From VXPQ01 sp965232485 (GTDB lineage Bacteria > Bacteroidota > Rhodothermia > Rhodothermales > VXPQ01): a DNA stretch of 64,000 nucleotides. Where the stretch lies: the NCBI GenBank assembly GCA_965232485.1, contig OZ246975.1, positions 372,001 to 436,000 on the forward strand, read 5' to 3'. Below are positions 39,601-48,732 of the stretch, piece after piece (the stretch's first letter is position 1; each line of letters starts with the position of its first letter). The notes under the pieces are model-generated. The model worked only from the letters and a program-made list of their open reading frames with translations, was not told where the DNA came from and made no database searches. The translations under genes were made by a program, and so were the position numbers.

Positions 39601-42127
39601 TAACCGTAACTTCGTATTCGAACGTTTCTTCCTGGTCCGTTATTTCATCCGGCACCTTGAACGTCGGATTCGGGCCGTCCTCACCCTCGATGAGCCGCGC
39701 TTTGGCCAGCGGATTGCCGCTCCAGGCGAAAAAATAGGGCCTGTCGTCGGGAATGCCCGTAGGCGCGCAGGACAACGTAATCTCGCCGTCCCCTGCGTAG
39801 GCCTCGACGGGACTGTCGCACGAAAGGGCAAGGGTTGCGTCGAACACATCGCGGTTCAGCACGCGCACGGTAACCGTTTTATTAAAAGAACTGCCACGGT
39901 AGCCTACAAACATGTTGTATACATATTCTTCATCCTTATCGACATTTTCCGGCACGCGAAAAAGAGGATTATGTATGTTGGGGGCGCTGAGCGTAGCAGA
40001 CAAAAAATCCTGGTTTGGAAAACGCTCGGTGTCCGTCGTGCGAATAACCGTCCACATATACCGCTGCGTAGCAGGATCCTCGGGTCCGTTGGGCCCCAAA
40101 AAAGTACAATTTCCTATGACATCGGGATCGTCTCCCTCATAGAAAGTTACATTATCGCGGTTGCAAATTATGAACAGGGTGTTTAGTGGAAACACCTGGA
40201 TAACCACATCCTGCTCTTCTGTTGTCGAGCCTGCGCTGACAGACACGGTATAATAAAATAACCTGGTGTTGATAACCTCTGAAAAAGAGGGCACGTAAAA
40301 CACGGGATCGCGTATATCCGAATTGCTTAATCTGTCCACATTCGACGTAGGAGCGCGCGCCGTCCACTCCCAGGTCGTATCGGCCGGCGCAGTGGCCGCA
40401 TCGCATTCCAGCCTGATATTATCCGCGCCCGCCCTCACAGTATACTTTGGTCTGGCGCATGCAAGGCTGAACAAGCCCTTGTCCGTATCGCGGACGATCA
40501 CCTGCATGTCAAACTCGAAGGAATCGGCGTTATTCGCCGAAATGGTCATTGCATAGTGATACAATATATTCTTCGGCACATCGGGAGGGGGCGTGAATTC
40601 GGGTATGCGCTCCGTGACGCTGCTCAAGAGCGAGAGCGCATCGCTCGGCGTAGTAGGTCCCTTGATCTTCCATTCGTATTGGTATTCAGCGCCTCCCGGA
40701 GCTCCGCTCGGCGGTTCGCAGACGGTGCGGGTGATAGGCCCTGAGGGCGCTCCTTCATTGAATTCCGACGCGCTGGAGTTGAGGCAATAATCAATATCCG
40801 GTCTTTCGCTCACCGTTACGGAGACGCTGGCGGCGGCCACCTCGATGCTTCCATCGTACATTCTAACCGCGTATCTGTACTCCTGCCTGTATTGATCGCT
40901 GCTTCCGCCGGGTATATCCGGCGGGACCAGGAACGTAGCGTCCAGGCTGTTCGCGTTCGTTAATCGCTCCGAGACATCCGTACCCGTCCATTCGTAGGTT
41001 GCTCCCGCAGGCGCGTCCGTCGCATCGCAGTCCAGCGTAATGTCAGCCGAACCTTCGTACACCCTGTTAGATTCTGTACCGTAAGGACTATCCTGACAGG
41101 TGATCGTCGGCGCCGAAAGGGACTCCATATCCCGTTCCTCTCCTTCGACCACCCGCACGCTCACCCTGCGCCGCGCCGTCCGGGGAACCCCCGACGAGGT
41201 CGTCGTCATGCTCGCAATATAGTGGTGCGTCTCGCCTGCGCCGCCCGAAGGAGCCCGGAACAACGGCGACGGCGTGTCCGAAGCGCTCAAGAGCGACGCG
41301 CTCGATCCCCACAGGCCCTCCCACTCCCACGATACAGACGAACCCGCCTCGTAGTCCATCCGGAAAGACAACGGGTCCGCGCCCTCGCACGACAGAACGA
41401 TCTCCGAACCCGCCGACGCCTCGTACTCCAGGGGGCAATACACGCTCGGACGGCGCAGCAACACGAACACGTCCACCTCCTCCCAGGACGACAGGCCCGT
41501 AACGCGAGACGTAGCCGTCAGGCGGTACCGGTAGCGAAGCGTCGCATCCTCCGATGCAAACGACTCCAGCGTAGCGTAGAACGGAGACGAAGGAGCCACT
41601 ATCGAAGGATTCGGCCTGTCCTCGCCTGTCAAGCGGGGAGCGTCCAGATAGCCCCGCGGCGCGCCTTCCACAGGCTCCCAGTAATAATCGAGGTGTTCTT
41701 CGCCCGCCTCGTCCCAGGCATGGCAGTCGATCACGCCCGTCTCCATCTCTTCGACGAACACGGCGGCGGGACACTCCAGGCGGGGGGCTGTCTGGAAAAC
41801 AGGGTTGGACGGGTCGCTCGAAAATCCGGCTCCCTGAGAAACGCCCCCGACCGCATCCGGCCCGCTGTCCTCCACGCATCCTTCGCCGAACGCGCCGGGA
41901 ACCTCAAGGGGACCGCACGCCTCTTCGGCGCCGGAAACGTCGGGATACTCCTCCGGGAAAACGCCCTTCGTCGGAAATCCTTCGTCCCGGACGGCCTGGC
42001 CCTCCGAAGGAACGACGCACAGCAACCCGCCCGCGAAAACACACGCGACCAGCGCGCAAACCCAGCGAATCGCATGACCCGAATGCCAAACGACGGTCAG
42101 AAACCTCCGATCTGTGTCGCTGCACAT
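36689..42127 (-). CDS. giant exported Ig-repeat protein with pilin-like and PapD-like C-terminal domains (paralogue 2)
   Basis: 1812 residues. After a leader (HSGHAIRWVCALVACVFAGGL...PSEGQA) comes a segment shared with the upstream paralogue (VRDEGFPTKGVFPEEYPDV), then about 12 Ig/PKD-like repeats of 90-100 residues, typically CPGNPYSVYEGAEDIVLNC ... SPTFYVPDEVDANETYEYRLTVSAEDADAAMADVTV. Each has two Cys about 18 residues apart. From about residue 1350: a DUF4402-like domain (LRFGGDLDLAGAAPGRYAG), a PapD-chaperone-like domain (SVYPNFAFLTADAPSGVFEL, LMPGERGVVRYGI) and a short tail. Likely a surface adhesin. It is 85 bp downstream of its paralogue. Confidence 0.8.
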   Translation of the reverse strand: MCSDTDRRFLTVVWHSGHAIRWVCALVACVFAGGLLCVVPSEGQAVRDEGFPTKGVFPEEYPDVSGAEEACGPLEVPGAFGEGCVEDSGPDAVGGVSQGAGFSSDPSNPVFQTAPRLECPAAVFVEEMETGVIDCHAWDEAGEEHLDYYWEPVEGAPRGYLDAPRLTGEDRPNPSIVAPSSPFYATLESFASEDATLRYRYRLTATSRVTGLSSWEEVDVFVLLRRPSVYCPLEYEASAGSEIVLSCEGADPLSFRMDYEAGSSVSWEWEGLWGSSASLLSASDTPSPLFRAPSGGAGETHHYIASMTTTSSGVPRTARRRVSVRVVEGEERDMESLSAPTITCQDSPYGTESNRVYEGSADITLDCDATDAPAGATYEWTGTDVSERLTNANSLDATFLVPPDIPGGSSDQYRQEYRYAVRMYDGSIEVAAASVSVTVSERPDIDYCLNSSASEFNEGAPSGPITRTVCEPPSGAPGGAEYQYEWKIKGPTTPSDALSLLSSVTERIPEFTPPPDVPKNILYHYAMTISANNADSFEFDMQVIVRDTDKGLFSLACARPKYTVRAGADNIRLECDAATAPADTTWEWTARAPTSNVDRLSNSDIRDPVFYVPSFSEVINTRLFYYTVSVSAGSTTEEQDVVIQVFPLNTLFIICNRDNVTFYEGDDPDVIGNCTFLGPNGPEDPATQRYMWTVIRTTDTERFPNQDFLSATLSAPNIHNPLFRVPENVDKDEEYVYNMFVGYRGSSFNKTVTVRVLNRDVFDATLALSCDSPVEAYAGDGEITLSCAPTGIPDDRPYFFAWSGNPLAKARLIEGEDGPNPTFKVPDEITDQEETFEYEVTVTAENAIPAKDNMTVRVLKRPDILVECPGNPYSVYEGAEEIVLNCQPSGAPEGSSYAFSWAPRGATADTDLLSATDIASPTFYVPDEVDANETYEYRLTVSAEDAGAAMADVTVNVLDRPALSLACPGNPYSVYEGAEDIVLNCQPSGAPEDSYTFAWGPRGATADTDLLSATDIASPTFYVPDEVDASETYEYRLTVSAEDADAAMADVTVTVLNRPDLALTCPGNPYSAYEGEEDIALNCNPSGAPDGSGYAFVWAPRGATADTDLLSATHIASPTFYVPDSVPMTTRYEYAVTVTADNANPDTEEVTVTVMNLDALALTCPDDPYFVYEGEEDIVLSCDPSGVPEGSSYAYAWAPRGATADTDLLSATNIASPTFYVPDEVDANETYEYRLTVSAEGADAAMADVTVNVLNTPAIALTCPGDPYSVYEGAEDIVLNCAASGAPEGSSYAFSWEPRGATANTDLLSATDIASPTFYVPDEVDANETYEYRLTVSAEDADAAMADVTVNVLKLPSPTALGVTVSASPLRFGVQSADTQVSLDPSTDQATTSLSGQRHAGRMMLAPEGSGLFDEQGEMVLSIELVAPVSLRHESGAASLALVPRWSYAASCEQLPSESIGGLHTQATLSESDCRLLRFGGDLDLAGAAPGRYAGNLNVILRSDAGEETHAIEIEVDVVPALRTITIGPGGVRFDVSREIPAGLTEEQNLSVYPNFAFLTADAPSGVFELSNPSLVPLEVSVSSRFGYAEATEDGSETVIKDVSVSNLRDLSEVLNIHPTVLTLMPGERGVVRYGIDAKALPAMQNRGYAAFFEVTSSPRQYVRADRLPESVAASRRVGRVSMSIPGAYAPDAGASRLRAELLSLSEGVSLSATFLVETNGVPFAGEVTAYDGEGRELGRSETLVYTRGRVQVPLDRLPEDEVVFLRFAPRGSGRLSAPVSVPWNAPRRSGRDIGAAQDSGTPPNAALAETP

Positions 42128-42212
42128 TATGCTATAGTAAGTCCGTTAAAGCAATGTTCGCCTGAATCAGCCCAAGACAAACAAAAAATAAGAAAAATTA
42201 TGGATAATTTGT

Positions 42213-45200
42213 TCAATGTTTTTCGGCGAAAACGGCGTTTGGCGGCGATACGCCGCTGTCCTGCGCGGCGCCTATGTCTCGCCCCTCCCGCCGCGGCGCA
42301 TGCCACGGCACGGCCACAGGCTCCGGCGCATCGCCAGCCCCGCGCGGCGTAAAGCGCAGCAACACCGTCTCGCCCTCCGGCAACCGGTCCAGAAGCATGC
42401 GCACCCGGCTGCGCGCGTACGTCAGCGTCTCGCTGCGGCCTAATTCCCGACCCTCTTCGTCGTACGCCACCGCCTCGCCCGCGAAGGGAACGCCGTCCGT
42501 CTCCACCAGAAACGTCGCCGTCGGCGATCTGCCCACCGACAAGGACAGCAACGTCGCATTCAGGCGCGGAGCGATCTCGCCCGGAACGTACGCCCCGGGT
42601 ACGCGCAGCGTCACGCGCGCCGTCTCGCCGCCCGTCTCCTCCTCCGGCAGCCGGTCCGCACGAGCGTACCAGCGAGGAGAAGACGTCACCTCGAAAAAGG
42701 CCGCGTAGCCCGCCTCGGAAAGCGACGAAAGCGATTCCTCCCGCACGCCGTAGCGCACGACGCCGCGCTCGCCAGGCATGAGCGTCAAGGCCCTCGGATA
42801 GATATTGACTATTTCCGACAAGTCCCCAAAACCAGAAGCGTCCTTATCCTCTATCACCGTCTCGCGGCCGTCCTCCGTCGCCTCCGCATACCCGAACCGC
42901 GCCGACACGGATACCTCCAGCGGCGCGAGCGACGGATTGGACAGCTCGAACGCGCCCGAAGGTTCGTCCCGCGTCATGAACGCCATGTCCGGGTAGACGC
43001 TCAGGTTCTGCTCTTCCGTCAAGGCTGCGGGAATCTCCCGCGACGCGTCGAAGCGAACGCCCGAAGGGCCTATCGTGATCACGCGCGGCGGCGCAACGAC
43101 CGTCGCCTCCGCCTCCACCGAGTGCGTCTCCTCGCCCGCGCCCGTACGAAGAATCACGTCTATCTTCCCCGCATAGCGTCCCGGAGCGGCGCCGGCCAGG
43201 TCGAGCGCGCCCCCGAAGAGCAAGAGGCGGCAGTCCGACTCCGCCAGCGTCGTCTGCGTACGCAAACCGCCTATCGCCTCGGAAGCAAGCTGCTCGCACG
43301 AGGCGGCGATAGACCAGCGAGGAATCAGCGCGAGCGTCGCCGCGCCCGCTTCCTCCGCTGTCTCGCCCGCTGTTTCGTCCGCAACGCGGCGCAGCGTCAC
43401 CGGAGTCGCCAGCTCGATGGACAGCGCCAGCTCCCCGTTCGCGTCGAACGCGAGGGAGCCGTCCGGCGCAAGCGTCATGCGGCCCGCATGGTATGGGCCC
43501 GAGACGCTCGTCGATACCCGGTCCGTCAACGGGTCCAGCGACGCCTGCGCGCCCGACGGCTGCGCCCCGAAGCGCAGGGACGAGACGCTTGCCGCGACCC
43601 CCAGAGACGTCGGATCGCCGGAGAATGCGACGGCGGGCGGCGGGGCGGGAGCCTCTGGCCTGTCAAGCACCGTAACGGTTACGTTGGCGGCGGCAGGCTC
43701 CGCGTTCGCCGCAGAGACCGTAACCTCGTATTCGTACCGCGTCGTCTCGTCCACCTCGTCCGGCGCGTCGAACGTCGGCGAAGAAATGTCCGTCGCGCTC
43801 AGCATCCCCGCAGGCGTGGCGCCGAGGGCCTCCCAGGCGTATTCGTAGACGGAACCGTCCGGGGCGCCCGAAGCCTCGCAGGACAGCGCGACGTCTCCCG
43901 AGCCTTCGTAGACCGGAGCGGGGTTCGCGCACGTCAGCGCCAGCGCAGCAAGCGCTGGCGGCGGAGGCGGATCGTCCCTGTTCAAAATCGTCACCGTGAC
44001 TTCCGCCGCGGCGTCCTCCGCGTTCGCCGCCGAGACCGTAACCTCGTATTCGTAGCGGGTCGTCTCGTCCACCTCTCCGGGCACGTAGAACGTCGGCGAA
44101 GGGATGTTCGTCTCGCTCAACAGGTTCGTATTCGCCGTTGCGCCGCGAGCCTCCCAGGCGTACGCGTAGACGGAGCCGTCCGGGGCGCCCGACGCCGAAC
44201 AATGCAGCGCAATGTCCTCCGACCCTTCGTAAACGGGGTCGGGGTTCGCGCAGGTCAGCGCCAGCGCAGCAAGCGTTGGCGGCGGCAGAGAAGGATCGTC
44301 CCTGTTCAAAATCGTCACCGTGACTTCCGCCGCGGCGTCCTCCGCGTTCTCCGCAGAGACCGTAACGCCGTATTCGTACGTCTCGTCTGCGTTCACTTCG
44401 TCGGGCGCGTAGAACGTCGGCGAAGATACGTCCGCCGCGCTCAGCAAATCCGTGTTCGCCGTTGCGCCGCGAGCCTCCCAGGCGTACGCGTAGACGGAAC
44501 CATCCGGGGCGCCCGACGCCGAGCAATTCAGCGCAATGTCCTCCGAGCCTTCGTAGACCGGAGCGGGGTTCGCGCACGTCAGCGCCAGCGCAGCAAGCGT
44601 TGGCGGCGGCAGAGAAGGATCGTCCCTGTTCAAAATCGTCACCGTGACTTCCGCCATGGCGTCCTCCGCGTTCGCCGCCGAGACCGTAAGCCTGTATTCG
44701 TACGTCTCGTCTGCGTCCACCTCTTCGGGCACGTAGAACGTCGGCGTCGGGCCGTCCGCCGCGCTCAGCATCCCCGCAGGCGTGGCGCCCAGGGCCGCCC
44801 AGGCCCAGGCGTAGCCAGAACCGTCCGGAGCGCCCGTCGCAGAACAATCCAGCGTAATGTCTTCCGAGCCCTCGTAAACCGGAGCGGGGTTCGCGCACGT
44901 CAGCGCCAGCGCAGCAAGCGTTGGCGGCGGCAGAGAAGGATCGTCCCTGTTCAAAATCGTCACCGTGACTTCCGCCATGGCGTCCTCCGCGTTCGCCGCC
45001 GAGACCGTAAGCCTGTATTCGTACGTCTCGTCTGCGTCCACCTCTTCGGGCACGTAGAACGTCGGCGTCGGGCCGTCCGCCGCGCTCAGCATCCCCGCAG
45101 GCGTGGCGCCCAGGGCCGCCCAGGCCCAGGCGTAGCCAGAACCGTCCGGAGCGCCCGTCGCAGAACAATCCAGCGTAATGTCTTCCGAGCCTTCGTAAAC

Positions 45201-48200
45201 GGGGTCCGGATCGTCGCACGCAAGCGCAAGCGCACCTGTGTTTAGCACGGTTACCGTAACGTCCGCCGTCCCGTCTTCCGCGTTTTGCGCAGAGGCCGTA
45301 AGCCTATATTCGTACGTCTCGTCTGCGTCCGCCTCGTCCGGCACGTCGAACGTTGGAGACAAAACGTTCGCCGCGCTCAACAGGTTCGTGTTCGCCGTTG
45401 CGCCGCGAGCTTCCCAAGCGTACCCGTAGTCGGAACCATCCGGGGCGCCCGACGACAAACAATCCAGCGTAATGTCCGCCGCGCCCTCGTAAGCCGAATA
45501 CGGATTGCCCGCGCAGGCAATCATTATATTGGGCCTGTTCAATACCGTTACGGTTACGTCCGCCGTCCCGTCTTCCGCGTTCTCCGCCGAGACCGTAACC
45601 CTGTACTCGTACGTCTCTTCTGCGGCCACCTCGTCCGGCGCGTAGAACGTCGGCGAAGGGCTGTTCGTCTCGCTCAGCAAATCCGTGTTCGCCGTTGCGC
45701 CGCGAGCCTCCCAGGCCCAGGCGTAGTCGGAACCGTCCGGGGCGCCTGAAGCCTTGCAGGATAGCGCAATGTCTTCCGAACCCTCGTAAACCGGAGCGGG
45801 AGACGCGCAAGCAAGAAAAAGTTCGCCCGCGTTCACGACCGTAACCGTAACCTCCGCCATCCCGTCTTCCGCGTTCTCCGCCGAGACCGTAACCCTGTAC
45901 TCGTATTTCGTCGTTTGCGGCACGTCCTCCGGCACGTCGAACGTCGGCGAAGAAATGCCCGTCTCGCTCAAAAGGCCCGTGTCCGCCGTCGAACCGCGCG
46001 TCGTCCACGCATAGGAAATCCCGTCCGAAACGCCCGTAGCCTCGCAAGACAGCGCGAAGTCCGCCGACCCCTCGTACGTCGGAGGAGGACGCTCGCAAGC
46101 AACGTCAAGGACAGGCTTGTCGAGCACAGTCACCGTGACCTCCGCCCTACCGTCCTTCGCGTTATCCGCCGAGACCGTAAGCGCGTACTCGTACGTCTCG
46201 TCCTGGTCTACGTCCTCCGGCACGTCGAACGTCGGCGAAGCGACGTCCGTCTCGCTCAAAAGGCCCGTGTCCGGCGTCGAACCCCGAGCCGTCCAGGCGT
46301 AGTCGGAACCAGGGGGAGCCCCCGAAGCCTCGCAATCCAGCGTAATGTCCGCCGACCCTTCGTAGACCGGGGCGGGGTCCGCGCACGTCAGCGCCAGCGC
46401 GCCCTTGTCTAACACGGTCACCGTTACCGCCGCGGCGTCTTCCACGTTCGGCGCAGAGGCCGTAACCCTGTACTCGTACTTCGTCGTTTGCGGCACGTCC
46501 TCCGGCACGTCGAACGTCGGCGACAAAACGTTCGTCGCGCTCAAGAGGTCCGTGTCCGGCGTAGAACCGCGCGCCGTCCAGGCGTACGAGTACGAAGAAT
46601 TCAAAGGAGCCCCCTTAGCTGTGCATGACAATGCGATGTCCGGCGAGCCCTCGTATACTGGAGCGGGGGACGCGCATGACAGCATGACGAACCGGTTGAG
46701 CACCGTCACCGTTGCCTCCACAAAGCCGTCCACCGCGTTATCCGCCGAAACTGTAAGAAGGTAGTCGTACGCCTCGTCCTCGTCTACGGTATCCGGCACG
46801 TCGAACGTCGGCGAATCAATGTTTGTCGCACTCAAGCGAGACGTGTCCGGCGTCGAACCCCTCGCCGTCCAGGCGTACGAGTACGAAGAACCCGAAGGAG
46901 CCCCCATAGCCGTGCATAACAACGCGATGTTTGGCGAGCCCTCGAAGACGGCAGGGTAGGGGTCCCTGCACGTAACCGCGACTTCAAACCTTTTCTTCAC
47001 CTTCACAGTAATATATTCGCACTCCTCAAGAATATATGTGCCTATGTCGGGATCGTCTCTGGTTACATAGAAACATACCGCATACTGAAAATATTCTATT
47101 TCCATGCCTGCGGGCAAAGAATCAGGAACGTGAAAATAATGCTTGCCTCCTTTGTCATGCGCCGAAAATGTCTGGTGGCGCGTGAGCGTGGTAATGTTGT
47201 AGACGGATCTTCCCCATGCCCACCCCGCGGGCGTAACCAGCCACCCGGGAGCATAAAGATTGGGATCGTTGGCGTCGTTGGCGTCGCAATCGAATCTAAA
47301 ATCGGGGTCTTTCGCGGTCACTTCATATTCCAGGGTCGCGCAAGTTATCAAATTCGGATGGTCCAGAACCGTCACCGTAACGTCGTCGTAAGCGACTTCA
47401 ACGCCCAAACCGTCAAGCATGCTCGCCCTGTATTCATGTTCAACGTTCCCTTGCATCTGCGTCTGAAAGGTATAATCCGACATGGAGAACGTCGGGTCGA
47501 GACGCCTTTTGTCGTACAAGATATTCTTCGGCGTGCCGCCGCGCTCCGTCCACGAATACTTGACGCCCAGCGGTTCGTTCGTCACGGTGCACTTCAGTCT
47601 GAAACCAGGCGCGGTCGGGTACGCCTCGATATCCTTGCACTCGATCGTCGGAGCCGAAGCCCGCGCCGCCAAGGAGCTGATCGCCGCTGCGTCCGTTGCC
47701 TCCCCTTCGACCACGCGCACGCTCACTCGGCGCCGCGCCGTGCGGGGAACCCCTGACGAGGTCGTCGTCATGCTCGCAATATAGTGGTGCGTCTCGCCTG
47801 CGCCCCCCGGAGGAGCCCGGAACAACGGCGACGGCGTGTCCGAAGCGCTCAAGAGCGACGCGCTCGACCCCCAAAGGCCCTCCCACTCCCACGATACAGA
47901 CGAACCCGCCTCGTAGTCCATGCGGAAAGACAACGGGTCCGCACCCTCGCACGACAGCGCGACCTCCGAACCCGCCGATACCTCGTACTCGAGGGGGCAG
48001 TACACGCTCGGACGGCGCAGCAACACGAACACCTCCACCTCCGCCCGCGACGACAGGCCCGTAACGCGCGACGTAGCCGTCACGCGGTACCGGTAGCGAA
48101 GCGTCGCATCCTCCGACAGAAAAGACTCCAGCGTATCGTAGAACGGAGACGACGGAGCCACTATCGAAGGGTTCGGCCTGTCCTCGCCTGTCAAGCGGGG

Positions 48201-48644
48201 AGCGTCCAGATAGCCCCGCGGCGCGCCTTCCACAGGCTCCCAGTAATAATCAAGGTGTTCTTCGCCCGCCTCGTCCCAGGCATGGCAGTCAATGGAGCCC
48301 GTCTCCATCTCTTCGACGAACACGGCGGCGGGACACTCGAGGCGCGGAGCCGTACGCAAGGCGGGATCGGGCGAAGCGTTCGGGAAGCCTCCCGCCCCCG
48401 CAACAGGTCCGAACGCATCCGGTCCGCCGTCTTCCGCGCATCCTTCGCCGAACGCGCCGGGAACCTCGAAGGGACCGCACGCCTCCTCGACGCCGGGAAC
48501 GTCCGGATACTCCTCCGGGAAAACGCCCTTCGTCGGAAAGCCTTCGTCCCGGACGGCCTGGCCCTCCGCAGGAACGACCCAAGCCAGCTCCGCGACGACC
48601 AGCGCGCAAACCAAACGAACCGCATGACTCGAATACGTCGGCAT
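42213..48644 (-). CDS. giant exported Ig-repeat protein with pilin-like and PapD-like C-terminal domains (paralogue 1)
   Basis: About 2143 residues from the ATG at 48644, where GGAGCGG stands upstream; ATGs at 48671 and 48737 lack a ribosome site. Signal peptide MPTYSSHAVRLVCALVVAELAWVVPAEGQA. The N-terminal 270 residues are almost identical to the downstream paralogue. About 15 Ig-like repeats follow, most starting TCANPAPVYEGSEDIALNC and ending TYEYRVTVSAENAEDGTADVTVTVL (split here only by variation), with linkers such as NRDDPSLPPPTLAAL. The last 475 residues carry the DUF4402-like and PapD-like domains (GRYAGKIDVILRTG; SVYPDMAFMTRDEPSGAFEL; LMPGERGVVRYGV). No T9SS or LPXTG sorting signal is evident. 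Confidence 0.8.
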   Translation of the reverse strand: MPTYSSHAVRLVCALVVAELAWVVPAEGQAVRDEGFPTKGVFPEEYPDVPGVEEACGPFEVPGAFGEGCAEDGGPDAFGPVAGAGGFPNASPDPALRTAPRLECPAAVFVEEMETGSIDCHAWDEAGEEHLDYYWEPVEGAPRGYLDAPRLTGEDRPNPSIVAPSSPFYDTLESFLSEDATLRYRYRVTATSRVTGLSSRAEVEVFVLLRRPSVYCPLEYEVSAGSEVALSCEGADPLSFRMDYEAGSSVSWEWEGLWGSSASLLSASDTPSPLFRAPPGGAGETHHYIASMTTTSSGVPRTARRRVSVRVVEGEATDAAAISSLAARASAPTIECKDIEAYPTAPGFRLKCTVTNEPLGVKYSWTERGGTPKNILYDKRRLDPTFSMSDYTFQTQMQGNVEHEYRASMLDGLGVEVAYDDVTVTVLDHPNLITCATLEYEVTAKDPDFRFDCDANDANDPNLYAPGWLVTPAGWAWGRSVYNITTLTRHQTFSAHDKGGKHYFHVPDSLPAGMEIEYFQYAVCFYVTRDDPDIGTYILEECEYITVKVKKRFEVAVTCRDPYPAVFEGSPNIALLCTAMGAPSGSSYSYAWTARGSTPDTSRLSATNIDSPTFDVPDTVDEDEAYDYLLTVSADNAVDGFVEATVTVLNRFVMLSCASPAPVYEGSPDIALSCTAKGAPLNSSYSYAWTARGSTPDTDLLSATNVLSPTFDVPEDVPQTTKYEYRVTASAPNVEDAAAVTVTVLDKGALALTCADPAPVYEGSADITLDCEASGAPPGSDYAWTARGSTPDTGLLSETDVASPTFDVPEDVDQDETYEYALTVSADNAKDGRAEVTVTVLDKPVLDVACERPPPTYEGSADFALSCEATGVSDGISYAWTTRGSTADTGLLSETGISSPTFDVPEDVPQTTKYEYRVTVSAENAEDGMAEVTVTVVNAGELFLACASPAPVYEGSEDIALSCKASGAPDGSDYAWAWEARGATANTDLLSETNSPSPTFYAPDEVAAEETYEYRVTVSAENAEDGTADVTVTVLNRPNIMIACAGNPYSAYEGAADITLDCLSSGAPDGSDYGYAWEARGATANTNLLSAANVLSPTFDVPDEADADETYEYRLTASAQNAEDGTADVTVTVLNTGALALACDDPDPVYEGSEDITLDCSATGAPDGSGYAWAWAALGATPAGMLSAADGPTPTFYVPEEVDADETYEYRLTVSAANAEDAMAEVTVTILNRDDPSLPPPTLAALALTCANPAPVYEGSEDITLDCSATGAPDGSGYAWAWAALGATPAGMLSAADGPTPTFYVPEEVDADETYEYRLTVSAANAEDAMAEVTVTILNRDDPSLPPPTLAALALTCANPAPVYEGSEDIALNCSASGAPDGSVYAYAWEARGATANTDLLSAADVSSPTFYAPDEVNADETYEYGVTVSAENAEDAAAEVTVTILNRDDPSLPPPTLAALALTCANPDPVYEGSEDIALHCSASGAPDGSVYAYAWEARGATANTNLLSETNIPSPTFYVPGEVDETTRYEYEVTVSAANAEDAAAEVTVTILNRDDPPPPPALAALALTCANPAPVYEGSGDVALSCEASGAPDGSVYEYAWEALGATPAGMLSATDISSPTFDAPDEVDETTRYEYEVTVSAANAEPAAANVTVTVLDRPEAPAPPPAVAFSGDPTSLGVAASVSSLRFGAQPSGAQASLDPLTDRVSTSVSGPYHAGRMTLAPDGSLAFDANGELALSIELATPVTLRRVADETAGETAEEAGAATLALIPRWSIAASCEQLASEAIGGLRTQTTLAESDCRLLLFGGALDLAGAAPGRYAGKIDVILRTGAGEETHSVEAEATVVAPPRVITIGPSGVRFDASREIPAALTEEQNLSVYPDMAFMTRDEPSGAFELSNPSLAPLEVSVSARFGYAEATEDGRETVIEDKDASGFGDLSEIVNIYPRALTLMPGERGVVRYGVREESLSSLSEAGYAAFFEVTSSPRWYARADRLPEEETGGETARVTLRVPGAYVPGEIAPRLNATLLSLSVGRSPTATFLVETDGVPFAGEAVAYDEEGRELGRSETLTYARSRVRMLLDRLPEGETVLLRFTPRGAGDAPEPVAVPWHAPRREGRDIGAAQDSGVSPPNAVFAEKH
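44590..45190. repeat. near-identical tandem duplication of one Ig-domain unit
   Basis: The 321-bp unit starting at 44590 is followed directly by a second copy from 44911 that reads identically by eye for about 280 bases before diverging near 45190. A related, more diverged unit starts at 44266 (324 bp earlier). Unit lengths are multiples of three, so frame is kept. This points to recent in-frame expansion of the repeat array. Confidence 0.8.
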
Positions 48645-48686
48645 AGACCACCGCTCCGTAACTAATGACATATGACGCGATACCGC

Positions 48687-48707
48687 GCAAGAGGCGACGC
48701 CTCTTGC
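48687..48707. promoter_or_regulatory. perfect 10-bp inverted repeat upstream of the Ig-repeat gene
   Basis: GCAAGAGGCG-A-CGCCTCTTGC, ending 43 bases before the chosen start of the 42213-48644 gene on minus. It is either a palindromic operator or a leader hairpin in the transcript. Confidence 0.6.
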
Positions 48708-48732
48708 GTCTGACGTCTGCCACGCATCTATA

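Noticed and set aside
37598..40186. Long plus-strand open frame of 862 codons opposite the Ig-repeat gene
   Set aside because: Arg/His-rich shadow of the repetitive GC-rich gene on minus; no start signal and no fold; the minus frame has a signal peptide and domain pattern.
43122..45245. Long plus-strand open frame of 707 codons opposite the larger Ig-repeat gene
   Set aside because: Same reason: Arg-rich periodic shadow translation of the repeat units.
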